From a virus: DNA of 33,638 nt. The position numbers were made by a program, and so were the translations under genes. The stretch covers positions 1-33,638 of IMG/VR virus record IMGVR_UViG_3300023179_000307. One strand, given 5' to 3'. This document shows positions 6,049 to 13,600 of this stretch, piece by piece (the first letter of the stretch is position 1; every line of letters starts with the position of its first letter). Under the pieces are notes generated by a model, which was given only the letters and a program-made list of their open reading frames with translations, searched no databases and was not told the origin of the DNA.

Positions 6049-6194
6049 TTCCGCCGCCCTGCGTCCCCCACCCTGCAGAGCGCGCCCGATGCAAATCGGG
6101 CGGGCGGCGGAATCCCTTTCGGCGCGGTCCCCCTTCAGTCCTCCCGACACGCGCTGCGGCGGCCACCCGCGCCACCGCTGGGACCGCGCCGAAA
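6049..6194 (+). ncRNA. Strongly structured non-coding element, two long helices
   Basis: Two perfect long inverted repeats sit side by side. Helix 1 pairs 6049-6059 with 6102-6112 (11 bp) and encloses a smaller hairpin, 6084-6090 with 6095-6101, closed by a GCAA tetraloop. Helix 2 pairs 6117-6131 with 6180-6194 (15 bp) and encloses 48 nt carrying CCTCCC (6140-6145), complementary to a Shine-Dalgarno. Only 4 nt separate the helices, and no T-run follows, so this is not a simple terminator. It fills the gap between the HNH stop and the ribosome site GGAG (6201-6204) of the next gene. It could be an sRNA, an RNA antiterminator, a leader controlling the next gene or part of a mobile element; the class is not identified. 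Confidence 0.55.
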
Positions 6195-6210
6195 CCCCAT
6201 GGAGAAACCC

Positions 6211-6582
6211 ATGACGCCAGAAATTCAGGAAGCCGAGGGCGCGCTGAAAGCCGCCCGTGAGCGGGAAGCCAAGGTGCGCGCGGAATCCGCCGAAGCCATC
6301 ACGCTTGCCAACGCCAATATCGACCGCGCCGCAGACGACACGGCCAGGGCCGTCGCCAGGCTGCGCGGGCTCTATGAGGGCCAGTTCTCCGCGCTGGAAG
6401 CCCGCCGCAGGCGCGCGCTCGGCGAGGGGGATCTGAACGAGGCCATCGAGGCGGCGTATCAGCCGCCGCCTGATCCTGAACCCGAGCCGCTGGCTCACCC
6501 GCTCTATGGCGGCCACGCCTACAACAACGGCCACGGCTACCATGTGCCGGGCGAGATCACCGTCGAAAGCAATCCGGCATGA
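6211..6582 (+). CDS. Hypothetical coiled-coil protein, 123 aa
   Basis: ATG 6211 has GGAG 6 nt upstream (6201-6204) and is preferred to ATG 6199. Residues 1-85 are a heptad-like charged helix (EIQEAEGALKAAREREAKVR and similar) with RGLYEGQFSALEARRRRALG. A proline-rich segment (PPPDPEPEP) and a His/Tyr/Gly-rich tail (GGHAYNNGHGYHV) follow. It overlaps the next gene by ATGA. No family is recognised; it opens the block downstream of the structured element and may be translationally controlled by it. Confidence 0.75.
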   Translation: MTPEIQEAEGALKAAREREAKVRAESAEAITLANANIDRAADDTARAVARLRGLYEGQFSALEARRRRALGEGDLNEAIEAAYQPPPDPEPEPLAHPLYGGHAYNNGHGYHVPGEITVESNPA

Positions 6583-6962
6583 CCGGCGCGGTCTCCCTCA
6601 CCGCCCACAAGGGCCAGCGCGACGAGGCCATGGCCCGCGTCCAGCAGCAGGTGGTCGAAACCGCCGTCGCGCAGGTCAAGGCCCACATGACCACCGACAC
6701 GGTGCAGGACGCCCTCATCGAGCGCGCGGTCCGCAAGGCCACGGACGCCGTGATCGCTGAGGAGCGCCGGATCGGCCGCGCCCATGGCTGGCGCGGCGCC
6801 CTGTTCGGGGCCTTCGGCGGGGCCGGGATTGCGCTGTTCGTGATCTGGATCATGCTGGGCGGGCTGACGCAGTCGGCGGCCTTCATGGTCAAGATGGGCG
6901 TCTATGAGCGCCAGCAGGACCAGCTCAACCAGGAGCTGAGCGAGAAGGTGCACGGGCAATGA
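6579..6962 (+). CDS. Single-span membrane protein, 127 aa
   Basis: The N-terminal ~70 residues are a charged amphipathic helix (for example DEAMARVQQQVVETAVAQVK). One membrane span follows at about 73-95 (GALFGAFGGAGIALFVIWIM), then a short helical tail rich in Gln and Glu. It is coupled on both sides by ATGA overlaps. Unknown family. The helix-span-helix shape could suit a holin-like or envelope-anchored accessory protein, but the location before the packaging genes gives no firm clue. Confidence 0.75.
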   Translation: MTGAVSLTAHKGQRDEAMARVQQQVVETAVAQVKAHMTTDTVQDALIERAVRKATDAVIAEERRIGRAHGWRGALFGAFGGAGIALFVIWIMLGGLTQSAAFMVKMGVYERQQDQLNQELSEKVHGQ

Positions 6963-7207
6963 TCAAGCCAAAACTTACCAAGCTCATCAGCATGAGCGAC
7001 GCGGCCAAAATCGCCTATTCTTTGGATTGGTACGACGCCAAAGCGCGCAAGGCTGCAAAGGAAGTGAAGCGCGGGTATGAGGTGCTGGGGCTGTCTATTT
7101 ACGGTGCTATGGAATCCGCTGAGCAGGAATGGATGGAATCCGCTGAGCAGGAATGGCAGGACTTGAAAGCTGGCATGAGCTTCCGCACAGACCCGACGCT
7201 GCAATGA
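6959..7207 (+). CDS. Hypothetical 82-aa protein with duplicated octapeptide
   Basis: A small soluble protein starting in an ATGA overlap. The N-terminal 45 residues are basic and helical (MIKPKLTKLISMSDAAKIAY). Residues 51-66 are two identical copies of MESAEQEW, encoded by a perfect 24-bp tandem repeat (7109-7156). A short tail ends in an ATGA overlap with the next peptide. Unknown function; the duplication looks recent because the DNA copies are identical. Confidence 0.7.
   Translation: MIKPKLTKLISMSDAAKIAYSLDWYDAKARKAAKEVKRGYEVLGLSIYGAMESAEQEWMESAEQEWQDLKAGMSFRTDPTLQ
7109..7156 (+). repeat. Perfect 24-bp tandem duplication
   Basis: Two identical 24-bp units (7109-7132 and 7133-7156) encode MESAEQEW twice, in frame, in the 82-aa gene. 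Each unit carries a GAATC (GANTC) site. No third copy is seen. Confidence 0.95.
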
Positions 7208-7272
7208 TTCTCGCCGCGTTCATCCTGCTCGCCACCGCCGCCGCAGCCACCACGGAGATGATGGAGCTATGA
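7204..7272 (+). CDS. 22-aa hydrophobic peptide (possible)
   Basis: A very short frame linked to both neighbours by ATGA overlaps. It is one hydrophobic helix (MILAAFILLATAAAATTEMM). It may be a real membrane peptide or merely a translational bridge between genes. The unbroken ATGA chain is the only support, so confidence is low. Confidence 0.35.
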   Translation: MILAAFILLATAAAATTEMMEL

Positions 7273-7541
7273 AGCGCGAGAGCGCGCCGGAGGTCCTGAG
7301 CAGGCTTTACGACGTGAAGGAGGCAGCGCTTGCCTTTCGGGTCGACCCTGTCGCGGTCGCCCACGCCGTTCTTGCCGACATTGGCCCGTTGCGCTTGGAG
7401 GGCGATCTGCGCCACAAGGCCGAGCAGTCGAGACAGTACATCATGAAGGCGTGCATGGCCGCTAGGCGGTACGCCGGACGCGAGGCACTTGTCCGCTTGG
7501 ACTGGGTTTTGAAAGCGCCTGAAAAAGGGGAGCGGCAATGA
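7269..7541 (+). CDS. Hypothetical protein, 90 aa
   Basis: A soluble, basic, helical protein (for example EVLSRLYDVKEAALAFRVD and EALVRLDWVLKAPEKGERQ). It starts by ATGA and ends by ATGA, with no recognised domain. It belongs to the small-gene block between the structured element and the terminase. Confidence 0.68.
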   Translation: MKRESAPEVLSRLYDVKEAALAFRVDPVAVAHAVLADIGPLRLEGDLRHKAEQSRQYIMKACMAARRYAGREALVRLDWVLKAPEKGERQ

Positions 7542-7651
7542 GCCTCGATTTCAATTCGATCTTCCAGAAGGTCCTTGACGGCGTGTTCACCGGCGTTGGC
7601 GTCGTGATCGCCGTGGCGCTGGTGCGCAAGTTCCTGCCGGGCGTGATCTGA
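7538..7651 (+). CDS. 37-aa single-span membrane peptide
   Basis: Starts by ATGA overlap and has AAGGGG upstream (7525-7530). After a short polar N-terminus (MSLDFNSIFQKVLDG) residues 15-33 form a hydrophobic helix ending in RKF. The stop overlaps the following ATG (TGATG). The size and shape suit a small phage membrane peptide; the function is unknown. Confidence 0.5.
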   Translation: MSLDFNSIFQKVLDGVFTGVGVVIAVALVRKFLPGVI

Positions 7652-7902
7652 TGCGGTCCTGGGAAGAGGCCATGGCGCAGGCGCCTGACTTTGAGGACAG
7701 AGAACTCTTGGTTACGGCAATCAATGCCGCGCAGCAATCGTACCGGGCCGCGCTGGACGATGCGTTCGGCGACCTCTGGCGCGACATTGCGCAAAGGTCA
7801 GAGCAGAAGTTCCTGAATGCGTTCGCCAAGGAACTGGCGGCGCGCATTTCTAAACTGGAAGTAACTAGAAATGCCGGCCGGACGCCCGAAGGGCACGCCT
7901 AA
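7651..7902 (+). CDS. Hypothetical protein, 83 aa
   Basis: A small, mainly helical, acidic-then-basic protein (MRSWEEAMAQAPDFEDREL, then AFAKELAARISKLEVTRN). Its last ~10 codons overlap the start of the small terminase gene in another frame by 32 nt. No family recognised. Confidence 0.65.
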   Translation: MRSWEEAMAQAPDFEDRELLVTAINAAQQSYRAALDDAFGDLWRDIAQRSEQKFLNAFAKELAARISKLEVTRNAGRTPEGHA

Positions 7903-8167
7903 GACCGGTGGGCGCCAGAAGGGCGTCCCCAACAAGGCCACGGCTGACGTCAAGGCGCTGGCGCAGAAGCACGGCCCGGAAGCTATCGCCGAAGCTGTCC
8001 GCATCATGAAGGAAAGCGAAAGCGATCCGGCGCGCATGGCCGCGATCAACTGCATCCTGGACCGCGCCTATGGCAAGGCCACGCAGATGGTCGCCAACGC
8101 CGATGGCGAGGCGTTCCGCACGGTCACCGAGATCGTCCTGAAGGGCGTACGTGCAACACACGATTGA
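7871..8167 (+). CDS. Probable terminase small subunit
   Basis: A 98-aa protein directly upstream of, and overlapping, the large terminase. It begins with a Gly/Arg/Lys-rich DNA-contacting stretch (MPAGRPKGTPKTGGRQKG, then VPNKATADVKALA). Two helices follow, with ARMAAINCILDRAYGKATQ typical of this phage family. Small subunits recognise the packaging site and regulate the large subunit's ATPase. GGAAG (7859-7863) precedes the ATG. The assignment combines the sequence pattern and gene order; no defining catalytic motif exists for the family. Confidence 0.72.
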   Translation: MPAGRPKGTPKTGGRQKGVPNKATADVKALAQKHGPEAIAEAVRIMKESESDPARMAAINCILDRAYGKATQMVANADGEAFRTVTEIVLKGVRATHD

Positions 8168-9440
8168 GATGCCGGACAAGCTGGTCCCGGTGTTCAACGG
8201 CAGCGCGCGGTATCGCGGTGCCTTCGGTGGCCGGGGCAGCGCCAAGACGCGCACCTTCGCCAAGATGGCTGCGTTGAAGGGCGCGGTGGCCGCCGCCGGC
8301 GGGCAGGACGGGATCATTCTGTGCGCCCGCGCCTACATGAATTCCCTGGACGATAGCTCGCTGGCCGAAGTGAAGGCCGCGATTGCGTCCGACCCATGGC
8401 TGGCGAACGCCTACACGATGACGGAGAAGACCGTCACTACGGTGGACGGGCGGGTGGCGTTCAAGTTCGCGGGCCTGATGCGCAACATCGAGTCCATCAA
8501 GTCCAAGGCCCGCATCCTGCTGTGCTGGGTGGATGAGGCCGAAGAGGTGCCCGAGCAGAGCTGGGTGGCGCTCATCCCCACGGTGCGCGAGTACGGCTCC
8601 GAGATCTGGGTGACGTGGAACCCCAAGCGCCGGGGAGGCCCGACCGACAAGCGCTTTCGCAACGCGCAAGACCCGGACATGAAGATCGTCGAGATGAACT
8701 GGCGCGACAATCCGTGGTTCCCCGCGGTGCTTGAACGCGAGCGCCAGGTAGACCTGCGTGACCGGCCGGACCAGTACGAGCATATCTGGGAAGGCGACTA
8801 CGCGACGGCGGCGACGGGCGCTTATTACGCCGAGCAGCTGCTTGCGGCGCGGCATCAGGGCCGCATCGGCCGCGTGTCGCCGGACCCGATGCTGCCGATC
8901 CTGACGTACCATGACATCGGCGGGGCCGGCGCGAAGGCGGACCTCTATGTGATGTGGGTGGTGCAGCGGGTGGACCGGGAAATCCGGGTGCTTGATCACT
9001 ATGCGAGCCAGGGACAGACGCTGGGCTATCATGCGCAATGGCTGCGTGAGCGCGGCTGGGGTCGGGCGGAGATCATCCTGCCGCATGACGGCATCAACGC
9101 CAACAACCTGACCGGCAAGCGCTATGAGGACCACTGGCGCGATGCGGGCTTTTCGGCGCGCACGATCCCGAACCAGGGCAAAGGCGCCGCCGGGATGCGC
9201 ATTGAGGCGCTGCGGCGGCTCTTCCCGCAGATGTGGTTCAACGAGGCGACGACGGAGCAGGGCCGGCTGATGCTGGGGCTCTATGCGCCGAAATACCATC
9301 CAACCACCGGCGACGATTTGGGGCCTGACCACGATAATTCGCACGATGCGGACGCGCTGGGGCTGATGGCGATCGATTACCAGCCGCCGCGTGTGCTGAG
9401 CGACATGCCGCTCAGGGCGCGGTTCGGCACGATGGCGTGA
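8151..9440 (+). CDS. terL: Terminase large subunit (packaging ATPase-nuclease)
   Basis: This 429-aa protein pumps DNA into the prohead and cuts the concatemer. The ATPase domain has a Walker A, GGRGSAKT (residues 26-33), and a Walker B, ILLCWVDEAEE, with D128-E129. The RNase H-like nuclease domain follows, with acidic positions in YHDIGG, HDGINANN and the C-terminal DHDNSHDADALGL. The length is normal for Terminase_3/PBSX-like subunits. I take the GTG at 8151, because AAGGG lies 5 nt upstream and it overlaps the small-subunit gene; ATG 8169 is the alternative and would lose six residues. Confidence 0.95.
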   Translation: MQHTIEMPDKLVPVFNGSARYRGAFGGRGSAKTRTFAKMAALKGAVAAAGGQDGIILCARAYMNSLDDSSLAEVKAAIASDPWLANAYTMTEKTVTTVDGRVAFKFAGLMRNIESIKSKARILLCWVDEAEEVPEQSWVALIPTVREYGSEIWVTWNPKRRGGPTDKRFRNAQDPDMKIVEMNWRDNPWFPAVLERERQVDLRDRPDQYEHIWEGDYATAATGAYYAEQLLAARHQGRIGRVSPDPMLPILTYHDIGGAGAKADLYVMWVVQRVDREIRVLDHYASQGQTLGYHAQWLRERGWGRAEIILPHDGINANNLTGKRYEDHWRDAGFSARTIPNQGKGAAGMRIEALRRLFPQMWFNEATTEQGRLMLGLYAPKYHPTTGDDLGPDHDNSHDADALGLMAIDYQPPRVLSDMPLRARFGTMA

Positions 9441-9447
9441 GGGGTTC

Positions 9448-9951
9448 ATGTTTCTAGTACGCAGCACGATCACGCGACCGGCGGACGTTACGGCCTATGC
9501 GTCCGGCGATCTGGTCGCCAACAGCACGACGGCGGGCAGCGTCACGCCGTTCACGTTCACGCTGGATGGCTATGCGCAGCCGGTGAAGATCAGCCGCTTC
9601 ATCATGCGATCCAGCAACGACACGGTGACCAACAAGAGCTTTGAGCTGCTGCTGTTCTCGGTGTCCCCGACCGTCACCAATGGCGACAACGGCGCTTTCG
9701 CGGTGACAGCGGCGAACGGCACGAACAATTTCGGCGGCATGTTCGGATCGACGGCGGCCAAGGCCACCGGCGGCGGCGCGATCAACTATTTCTACCCGAT
9801 GGACAGTGCGGCGACCTTCGTGAACGGCTGGCTGGAGCAGCACATGACGCTGCCGTTCTATGGCCTGCTGCGGGTCATGGCGGCGTACACGCCGGCGAGC
9901 GCCGAGACGTTCACCATCGCGGCCGAGTGCATCCCGATCAAGTACGGCTGA
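9448..9951 (+). CDS. Putative virion structural protein, 167 aa
   Basis: A soluble beta-rich protein (strings of Thr, Ser, Val and Phe such as TPFTFTLDGYAQPVKISRFI and KSFELLLFSVSPTVTN). It lies between the terminase and portal genes and its stop overlaps the portal start. The composition and position suggest a head decoration or accessory structural protein, but no family was recognised. Its beta-strand pattern and lack of charge clusters argue against a regulator. Confidence 0.75.
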   Translation: MFLVRSTITRPADVTAYASGDLVANSTTAGSVTPFTFTLDGYAQPVKISRFIMRSSNDTVTNKSFELLLFSVSPTVTNGDNGAFAVTAANGTNNFGGMFGSTAAKATGGGAINYFYPMDSAATFVNGWLEQHMTLPFYGLLRVMAAYTPASAETFTIAAECIPIKYG

Positions 9952-12239
9952 TGGCTTTCGCCTACGATGCAGAACGCTCCCCGGAGGAATTGCAGGTCGA
10001 GCGTGAAGGTGAACTGCTGCGCCTGCTCAAGGCCGAGGAGAATGACGCGCTTGGCTATCGCCAGAGCGAGCTGCAGCAGCAGCAGATCGACGCGCTCAAG
10101 CACCTCTATGGCGAGCCCTATGGCGATGAGGAAGATGGCCGCTCGCGTGTCGTGACGCGGGAGGTCTTCGAGACGATCTCGTGGGCGATCCCGGACCTGA
10201 TGCGGGTCTTCGCCGGCGGCGGCAACACGATCTATTTGGAAGAGACCAGCCAGCAGGACTCAAAGTTCGCCCGCGACGCGGCGGATTACCTCAACTGGAT
10301 CTTCAACGTCGACAATCCGGGCTATGACCTGCTGCATGACTTCGCCTTCGACGGACTGCTGCACCGGCGCGGGTTTCTGGCGTGCTACTGGCGCGACAAG
10401 GAATACGCTGCGCCGCAGACGCTGACGGGCCTGAACATCACGCAGGTGCAGAAGATCGCCGCTGATCCGACGACGGAGATCATCGGCCAGAACTTCGATG
10501 ACGAAAGCGTCGGCGGCATTGCGCTGCGGGTGCGCAAGGTGAAGAAGCCGGCGCGGGCGGAGATCGTGACGGTCGCGCCGGAGGACATGCGCCTCAATGG
10601 CCGGGCGGTGGACTTGGAGTCCTGCCGCTATGTCGGCCGCGTGCTGCGCATGTTGCGGGGCGAGGTGGCGCGCATGTGGCCGGAGAAGGCCCAGGCCGTG
10701 ATGGAGTATTCCGGTACGGCGGTGAGCGGGCCGCAGAACATCCGGCGCGGGTCCGATGTGCGGATGGAGCGCTTCCGGGACAACAGCGACGACTGGCAGG
10801 CGACCGGCAACAACGCCGCGCAGGAACTGCAGGTGCTGGAAGAGTATCTGCGGGTCGATCTCGACGGTGACGGCTATCCGGAGATGATCCGCTCCTACCG
10901 GCTGGGCGACCTGCTGCTGGAAGAGGAAGAGGTCAACGAGAATCCGTTCGGGTCTTGGACCCCGATCCGGATCCCGCACAAGTTCTATGGCCTGTCCATG
11001 GACGACATCACGGCGGACCTGCAGCGCCGATCGACGGTGTTGACGCGGGCGGCGCTGGATGCGGTCTATCAGTCGGTGGTGAACCGCGAGGCATTCGACA
11101 AGAACCGGGTGGAGCTCGACACGCTGCTCGCAACCTATGCCGGCGCGAAGATCGCGGTGAATGGCCCGCCGGGCGATGCGATCATGCCGCTGACGGGCGG
11201 TATCGACACGGCGAACGTCGCCTGGAACGCGCTCAACCAGCTTGCGGTGACGCTGGAGAACCGCACCGGCGTGACGCGCCAGACGCAGGGGCTTGATCCC
11301 GATGCGCTGCTGAAGGGCCCGCACAGCGGCAAGGCTATCGACCTGCTGCAGACGGCGGGCGCGGCGCGCAAGGAAGTGATGGCCCGGAACATGGCGTCGG
11401 GTCTGGAACAGTTTTTCGGCAAGCTCTACCGGCTCCTGTGCCGCAACCAGAACGAACCGCGGGCGGCGAAGATCGGCGGCAAGTGGGCGCAGTTCGATCC
11501 GTCGCAATGGGACGAGAACCTGCGTGTGCATATCCATACGGGCCTTGGCACCGGCAACCGCGACCAGACGCTGATGGGCCTGCAGCTCATCGGGCAGGCC
11601 ATGCAGCAGTTCGTGGAAGAGGCGGGGCCGGACAATCCGTCCGTCACGAGCGAGCATCGCTATCGGTGGTTTGAGGAGATGTGTCGCGCGCTGGGCTATC
11701 GCAGCGCCGAGACCTTCGCTGCGGAACCGCCGCGCCAGCCGGTGATGGGGCCGGACGGTCAACCGCAGATGGACCCGGAGACGGGCGAGCCGGCGACCAA
11801 GCCGTGGTCTCCGGCGCCAAAGCCGGACCCGCAGGCCATGAAGGTGCAGGCGGACATGGCCGCGACGCAGGTGAAGATGCAGATGGAAGCGCAGGTCGCG
11901 CAGGCCAAGCATCAGCTGGACACGCAGCGGGCGGCGGCGGACCTGGAGCTTCAGCAGCAGAAGGACGCCGCCGCGCTGCAACAGCAGCAGCAGAAGGCGG
12001 AACTGGACCTGCAGCTGGCGCGCGAGAAGGCGGCGGCGGACATCGACCTCGCCAACCGCCGCGCGGAAGCCGAGATCGAACTGGCGTGGGCGAAGTTCAA
12101 CGCCGAAATCGAACTGGCGCGCGAGAAGATGCGGATGGAAGGCCAGATCGCCCGCGAGAAGATCAAGGCCGAAGGCGAAAGCGACGGCGAAGACGACACG
12201 ATCAGCACCAACCGCCCCGGCGGCGCGCTGGATGAGTGA
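9951..12239 (+). CDS. Portal protein, P22-like
   Basis: This 762-aa protein should form the dodecameric ring at the packaging vertex. It has features of P22-type portals: an N-terminal helical region, the KFYGLSMDDITADLQRRSTV block and a wing and stem segment. A long C-terminal helical barrel region (about residues 630-745) is Gln/Ala/Glu/Lys-rich, with repeats such as LQQQKDAAALQQQQQKAEL. P22 portal is 725 aa, so the size fits. The start overlaps the preceding stop (TGATG), with little ribosome signal, so translation is probably coupled. The order terminase-portal-scaffold-capsid supports the call. Confidence 0.93.
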   Translation: MAFAYDAERSPEELQVEREGELLRLLKAEENDALGYRQSELQQQQIDALKHLYGEPYGDEEDGRSRVVTREVFETISWAIPDLMRVFAGGGNTIYLEETSQQDSKFARDAADYLNWIFNVDNPGYDLLHDFAFDGLLHRRGFLACYWRDKEYAAPQTLTGLNITQVQKIAADPTTEIIGQNFDDESVGGIALRVRKVKKPARAEIVTVAPEDMRLNGRAVDLESCRYVGRVLRMLRGEVARMWPEKAQAVMEYSGTAVSGPQNIRRGSDVRMERFRDNSDDWQATGNNAAQELQVLEEYLRVDLDGDGYPEMIRSYRLGDLLLEEEEVNENPFGSWTPIRIPHKFYGLSMDDITADLQRRSTVLTRAALDAVYQSVVNREAFDKNRVELDTLLATYAGAKIAVNGPPGDAIMPLTGGIDTANVAWNALNQLAVTLENRTGVTRQTQGLDPDALLKGPHSGKAIDLLQTAGAARKEVMARNMASGLEQFFGKLYRLLCRNQNEPRAAKIGGKWAQFDPSQWDENLRVHIHTGLGTGNRDQTLMGLQLIGQAMQQFVEEAGPDNPSVTSEHRYRWFEEMCRALGYRSAETFAAEPPRQPVMGPDGQPQMDPETGEPATKPWSPAPKPDPQAMKVQADMAATQVKMQMEAQVAQAKHQLDTQRAAADLELQQQKDAAALQQQQQKAELDLQLAREKAAADIDLANRRAEAEIELAWAKFNAEIELAREKMRMEGQIAREKIKAEGESDGEDDTISTNRPGGALDE

Positions 12240-12522
12240 CCGCACCGGGCAGCTTCTGGAAGCGCTGGAGCGCGCGGAAGCGGCGTTGCGCATGTCGGCC
12301 GAGCCGGCATGGAACAGGATCTGGATCGAGCTGGAACAGGAGCTGCTTGGGCGGCTCATGGCTCTTGGGCCGACCGACGATGACGCGCGCTGGCGCGTGT
12401 CGCAGGCCATTGAAGTGGCGCGCCGCGTCCGTGACGCGGTGACGTTCGAAGCGAAGACACGTGACCAGCTTGTCAGAGAGCTGGACCTGATCGAGGGGCG
12501 GATCAAGCCGCCCATAGCGTGA
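12232..12522 (+). CDS. Hypothetical protein between portal and scaffold, 96 aa
   Basis: A small helical protein (QLLEALERAEAALRM, then IWIELEQELLGRLMALG), overlapping the end of the portal gene by 8 nt. No motif recognised. The place next to portal and scaffold suggests a head-assembly accessory role, by position only. Confidence 0.72.
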   Translation: MSDRTGQLLEALERAEAALRMSAEPAWNRIWIELEQELLGRLMALGPTDDDARWRVSQAIEVARRVRDAVTFEAKTRDQLVRELDLIEGRIKPPIA

Positions 12523-12529
12523 GGCTATC

Positions 12530-13561
12530 ATGGCTCTTGAAATGGCGGGTGAAGACCAGTCGGTGATGGCGGCGACCGCCAAGATTCTGGCCCTTGGCCC
12601 GGATGTTCTTGGACTGGAAGCGCCGAAGCGGGAGAACCGCATCGAGCGCGATCCGATCGAGCGCGAACAATCGACCGACATGGATGTGCAGGACGAGGGG
12701 GCCAAGGAGGCCCAGACCCCGGCGCCCGAACAGAAGGAGGCCGCCGCCGATGAGGCCGGCGACTTCCTCGAGATCCCCGGCGAAGGCGAAGAGGTGGAAA
12801 AGGTTCCGCTCGCCGAGGCCGTCGAAGCAGTGAAACAATATCGGGCGATGCGTGGAGACATCGCCGCGGCCGTCAACCGGGCCGAGATCGAGTACAGCCA
12901 GCGGATGGACGCACAGGTGCAGGCGATCGCCACCACCTATGCGGAAGTGGCCAGACAGGCGCAGATCGCACTGGAAGCGATGCCCCGGCCCAGACCTCCG
13001 TCCGACCTGCTGCGCGATCAGCGGTCCGAGTATTACAATCCTGAAGAGTATGTGGCGCAGCTGGAACAGTACCAGGCCCAGCTGCAACAATGGCAAGCCG
13101 TCGAGGCGAACGCGACGGCGGCGCAGCAGCAGGAGCAGAGGGCTCTTGAGGCGGCGGCGCTGATGCGGTCGCAGCGGGAGCATGAGCGCGTGGCGCGGTT
13201 CATTCCGGAATGGGGGAAGGACGAAACCCGCGCACTGGTTCAGGACCGCCTGTACAAGTTCCTTGAGACCGAATACGGCGTCGATGCGGCGCTGCTGGAC
13301 ACGTTGCCGTTCGATCACCGCTTCGTGCGGGCCATGAACGATCTGGCGACGCTGAAGGCGGCGAAAACGCAGGCGCCGGAGGTCCGCAAGGCGGTGCAGG
13401 AGAAGGCGCCCAAGATCACCCGCGGCGGGCAGACGCCCCAGCGGGCCGAGAACGGGCAGTTTGTGTCCGCCGCGCGCCAGCAGCTCAGCCAGTCAGGATC
13501 GGAAACCGACGCCGCGCGTCTCTTCTTGACCGACCCACGGTTCAAAAGCCTGTTCACGTAA
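12530..13561 (+). CDS. Scaffolding protein (probable)
   Basis: A 343-aa, highly charged, mostly helical protein just before the capsid gene, the usual place and composition of a scaffold. Acidic N-terminal two-fifths (EQKEAAADEAGDFLEIPGEG) lead to a long coiled-coil-like middle rich in Gln and Ala (YVAQLEQYQAQLQQWQA). A basic C-terminal part (VRKAVQEKAPKITRGGQTPQ) would contact capsid protein. Scaffolds diverge quickly, so the assignment rests on features and gene order. GAGG precedes the ATG at a fair distance. Confidence 0.82.
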   Translation: MALEMAGEDQSVMAATAKILALGPDVLGLEAPKRENRIERDPIEREQSTDMDVQDEGAKEAQTPAPEQKEAAADEAGDFLEIPGEGEEVEKVPLAEAVEAVKQYRAMRGDIAAAVNRAEIEYSQRMDAQVQAIATTYAEVARQAQIALEAMPRPRPPSDLLRDQRSEYYNPEEYVAQLEQYQAQLQQWQAVEANATAAQQQEQRALEAAALMRSQREHERVARFIPEWGKDETRALVQDRLYKFLETEYGVDAALLDTLPFDHRFVRAMNDLATLKAAKTQAPEVRKAVQEKAPKITRGGQTPQRAENGQFVSAARQQLSQSGSETDAARLFLTDPRFKSLFT

Positions 13562-13573
13562 CAGGCCGCGCAT

Positions 13574-13595
13574 CGCTCTCCAGCCAGAGAGAGCG
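13574..13595 (+). promoter_or_regulatory. Hairpin in the capsid gene leader
   Basis: CGCTCTC (13574-13580) and GAGAGCG (13589-13595) form a perfect 7-bp stem with an 8-nt loop, ending 5 nt before the capsid ATG. The purine-rich ribosome-site region GAGAGAG lies in the right arm and loop. It could limit or time translation, or protect the 5' end of a processed capsid message. Confidence 0.5.
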
Positions 13596-13600
13596 AACCC

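Noticed and set aside
5538-6194. Group I intron or IscB/omega-RNA system
   Set aside because: The HNH protein is only 169 aa, without IscB features. No split exon gene or P/Q/R/S core could be seen. A link between RNA and endonuclease remains open, but these classes are not supported.
8124-9473. Long minus-strand frame opposite the large terminase
   Set aside because: It is antisense to a clear terminase with Walker motifs; composition is Arg/His-rich shadow.
10260-12515. Very long minus-strand frame opposite the portal gene
   Set aside because: It is a shadow produced by G/C-rich codon bias. The plus-strand frame has a recognisable portal with coupled start and stop.
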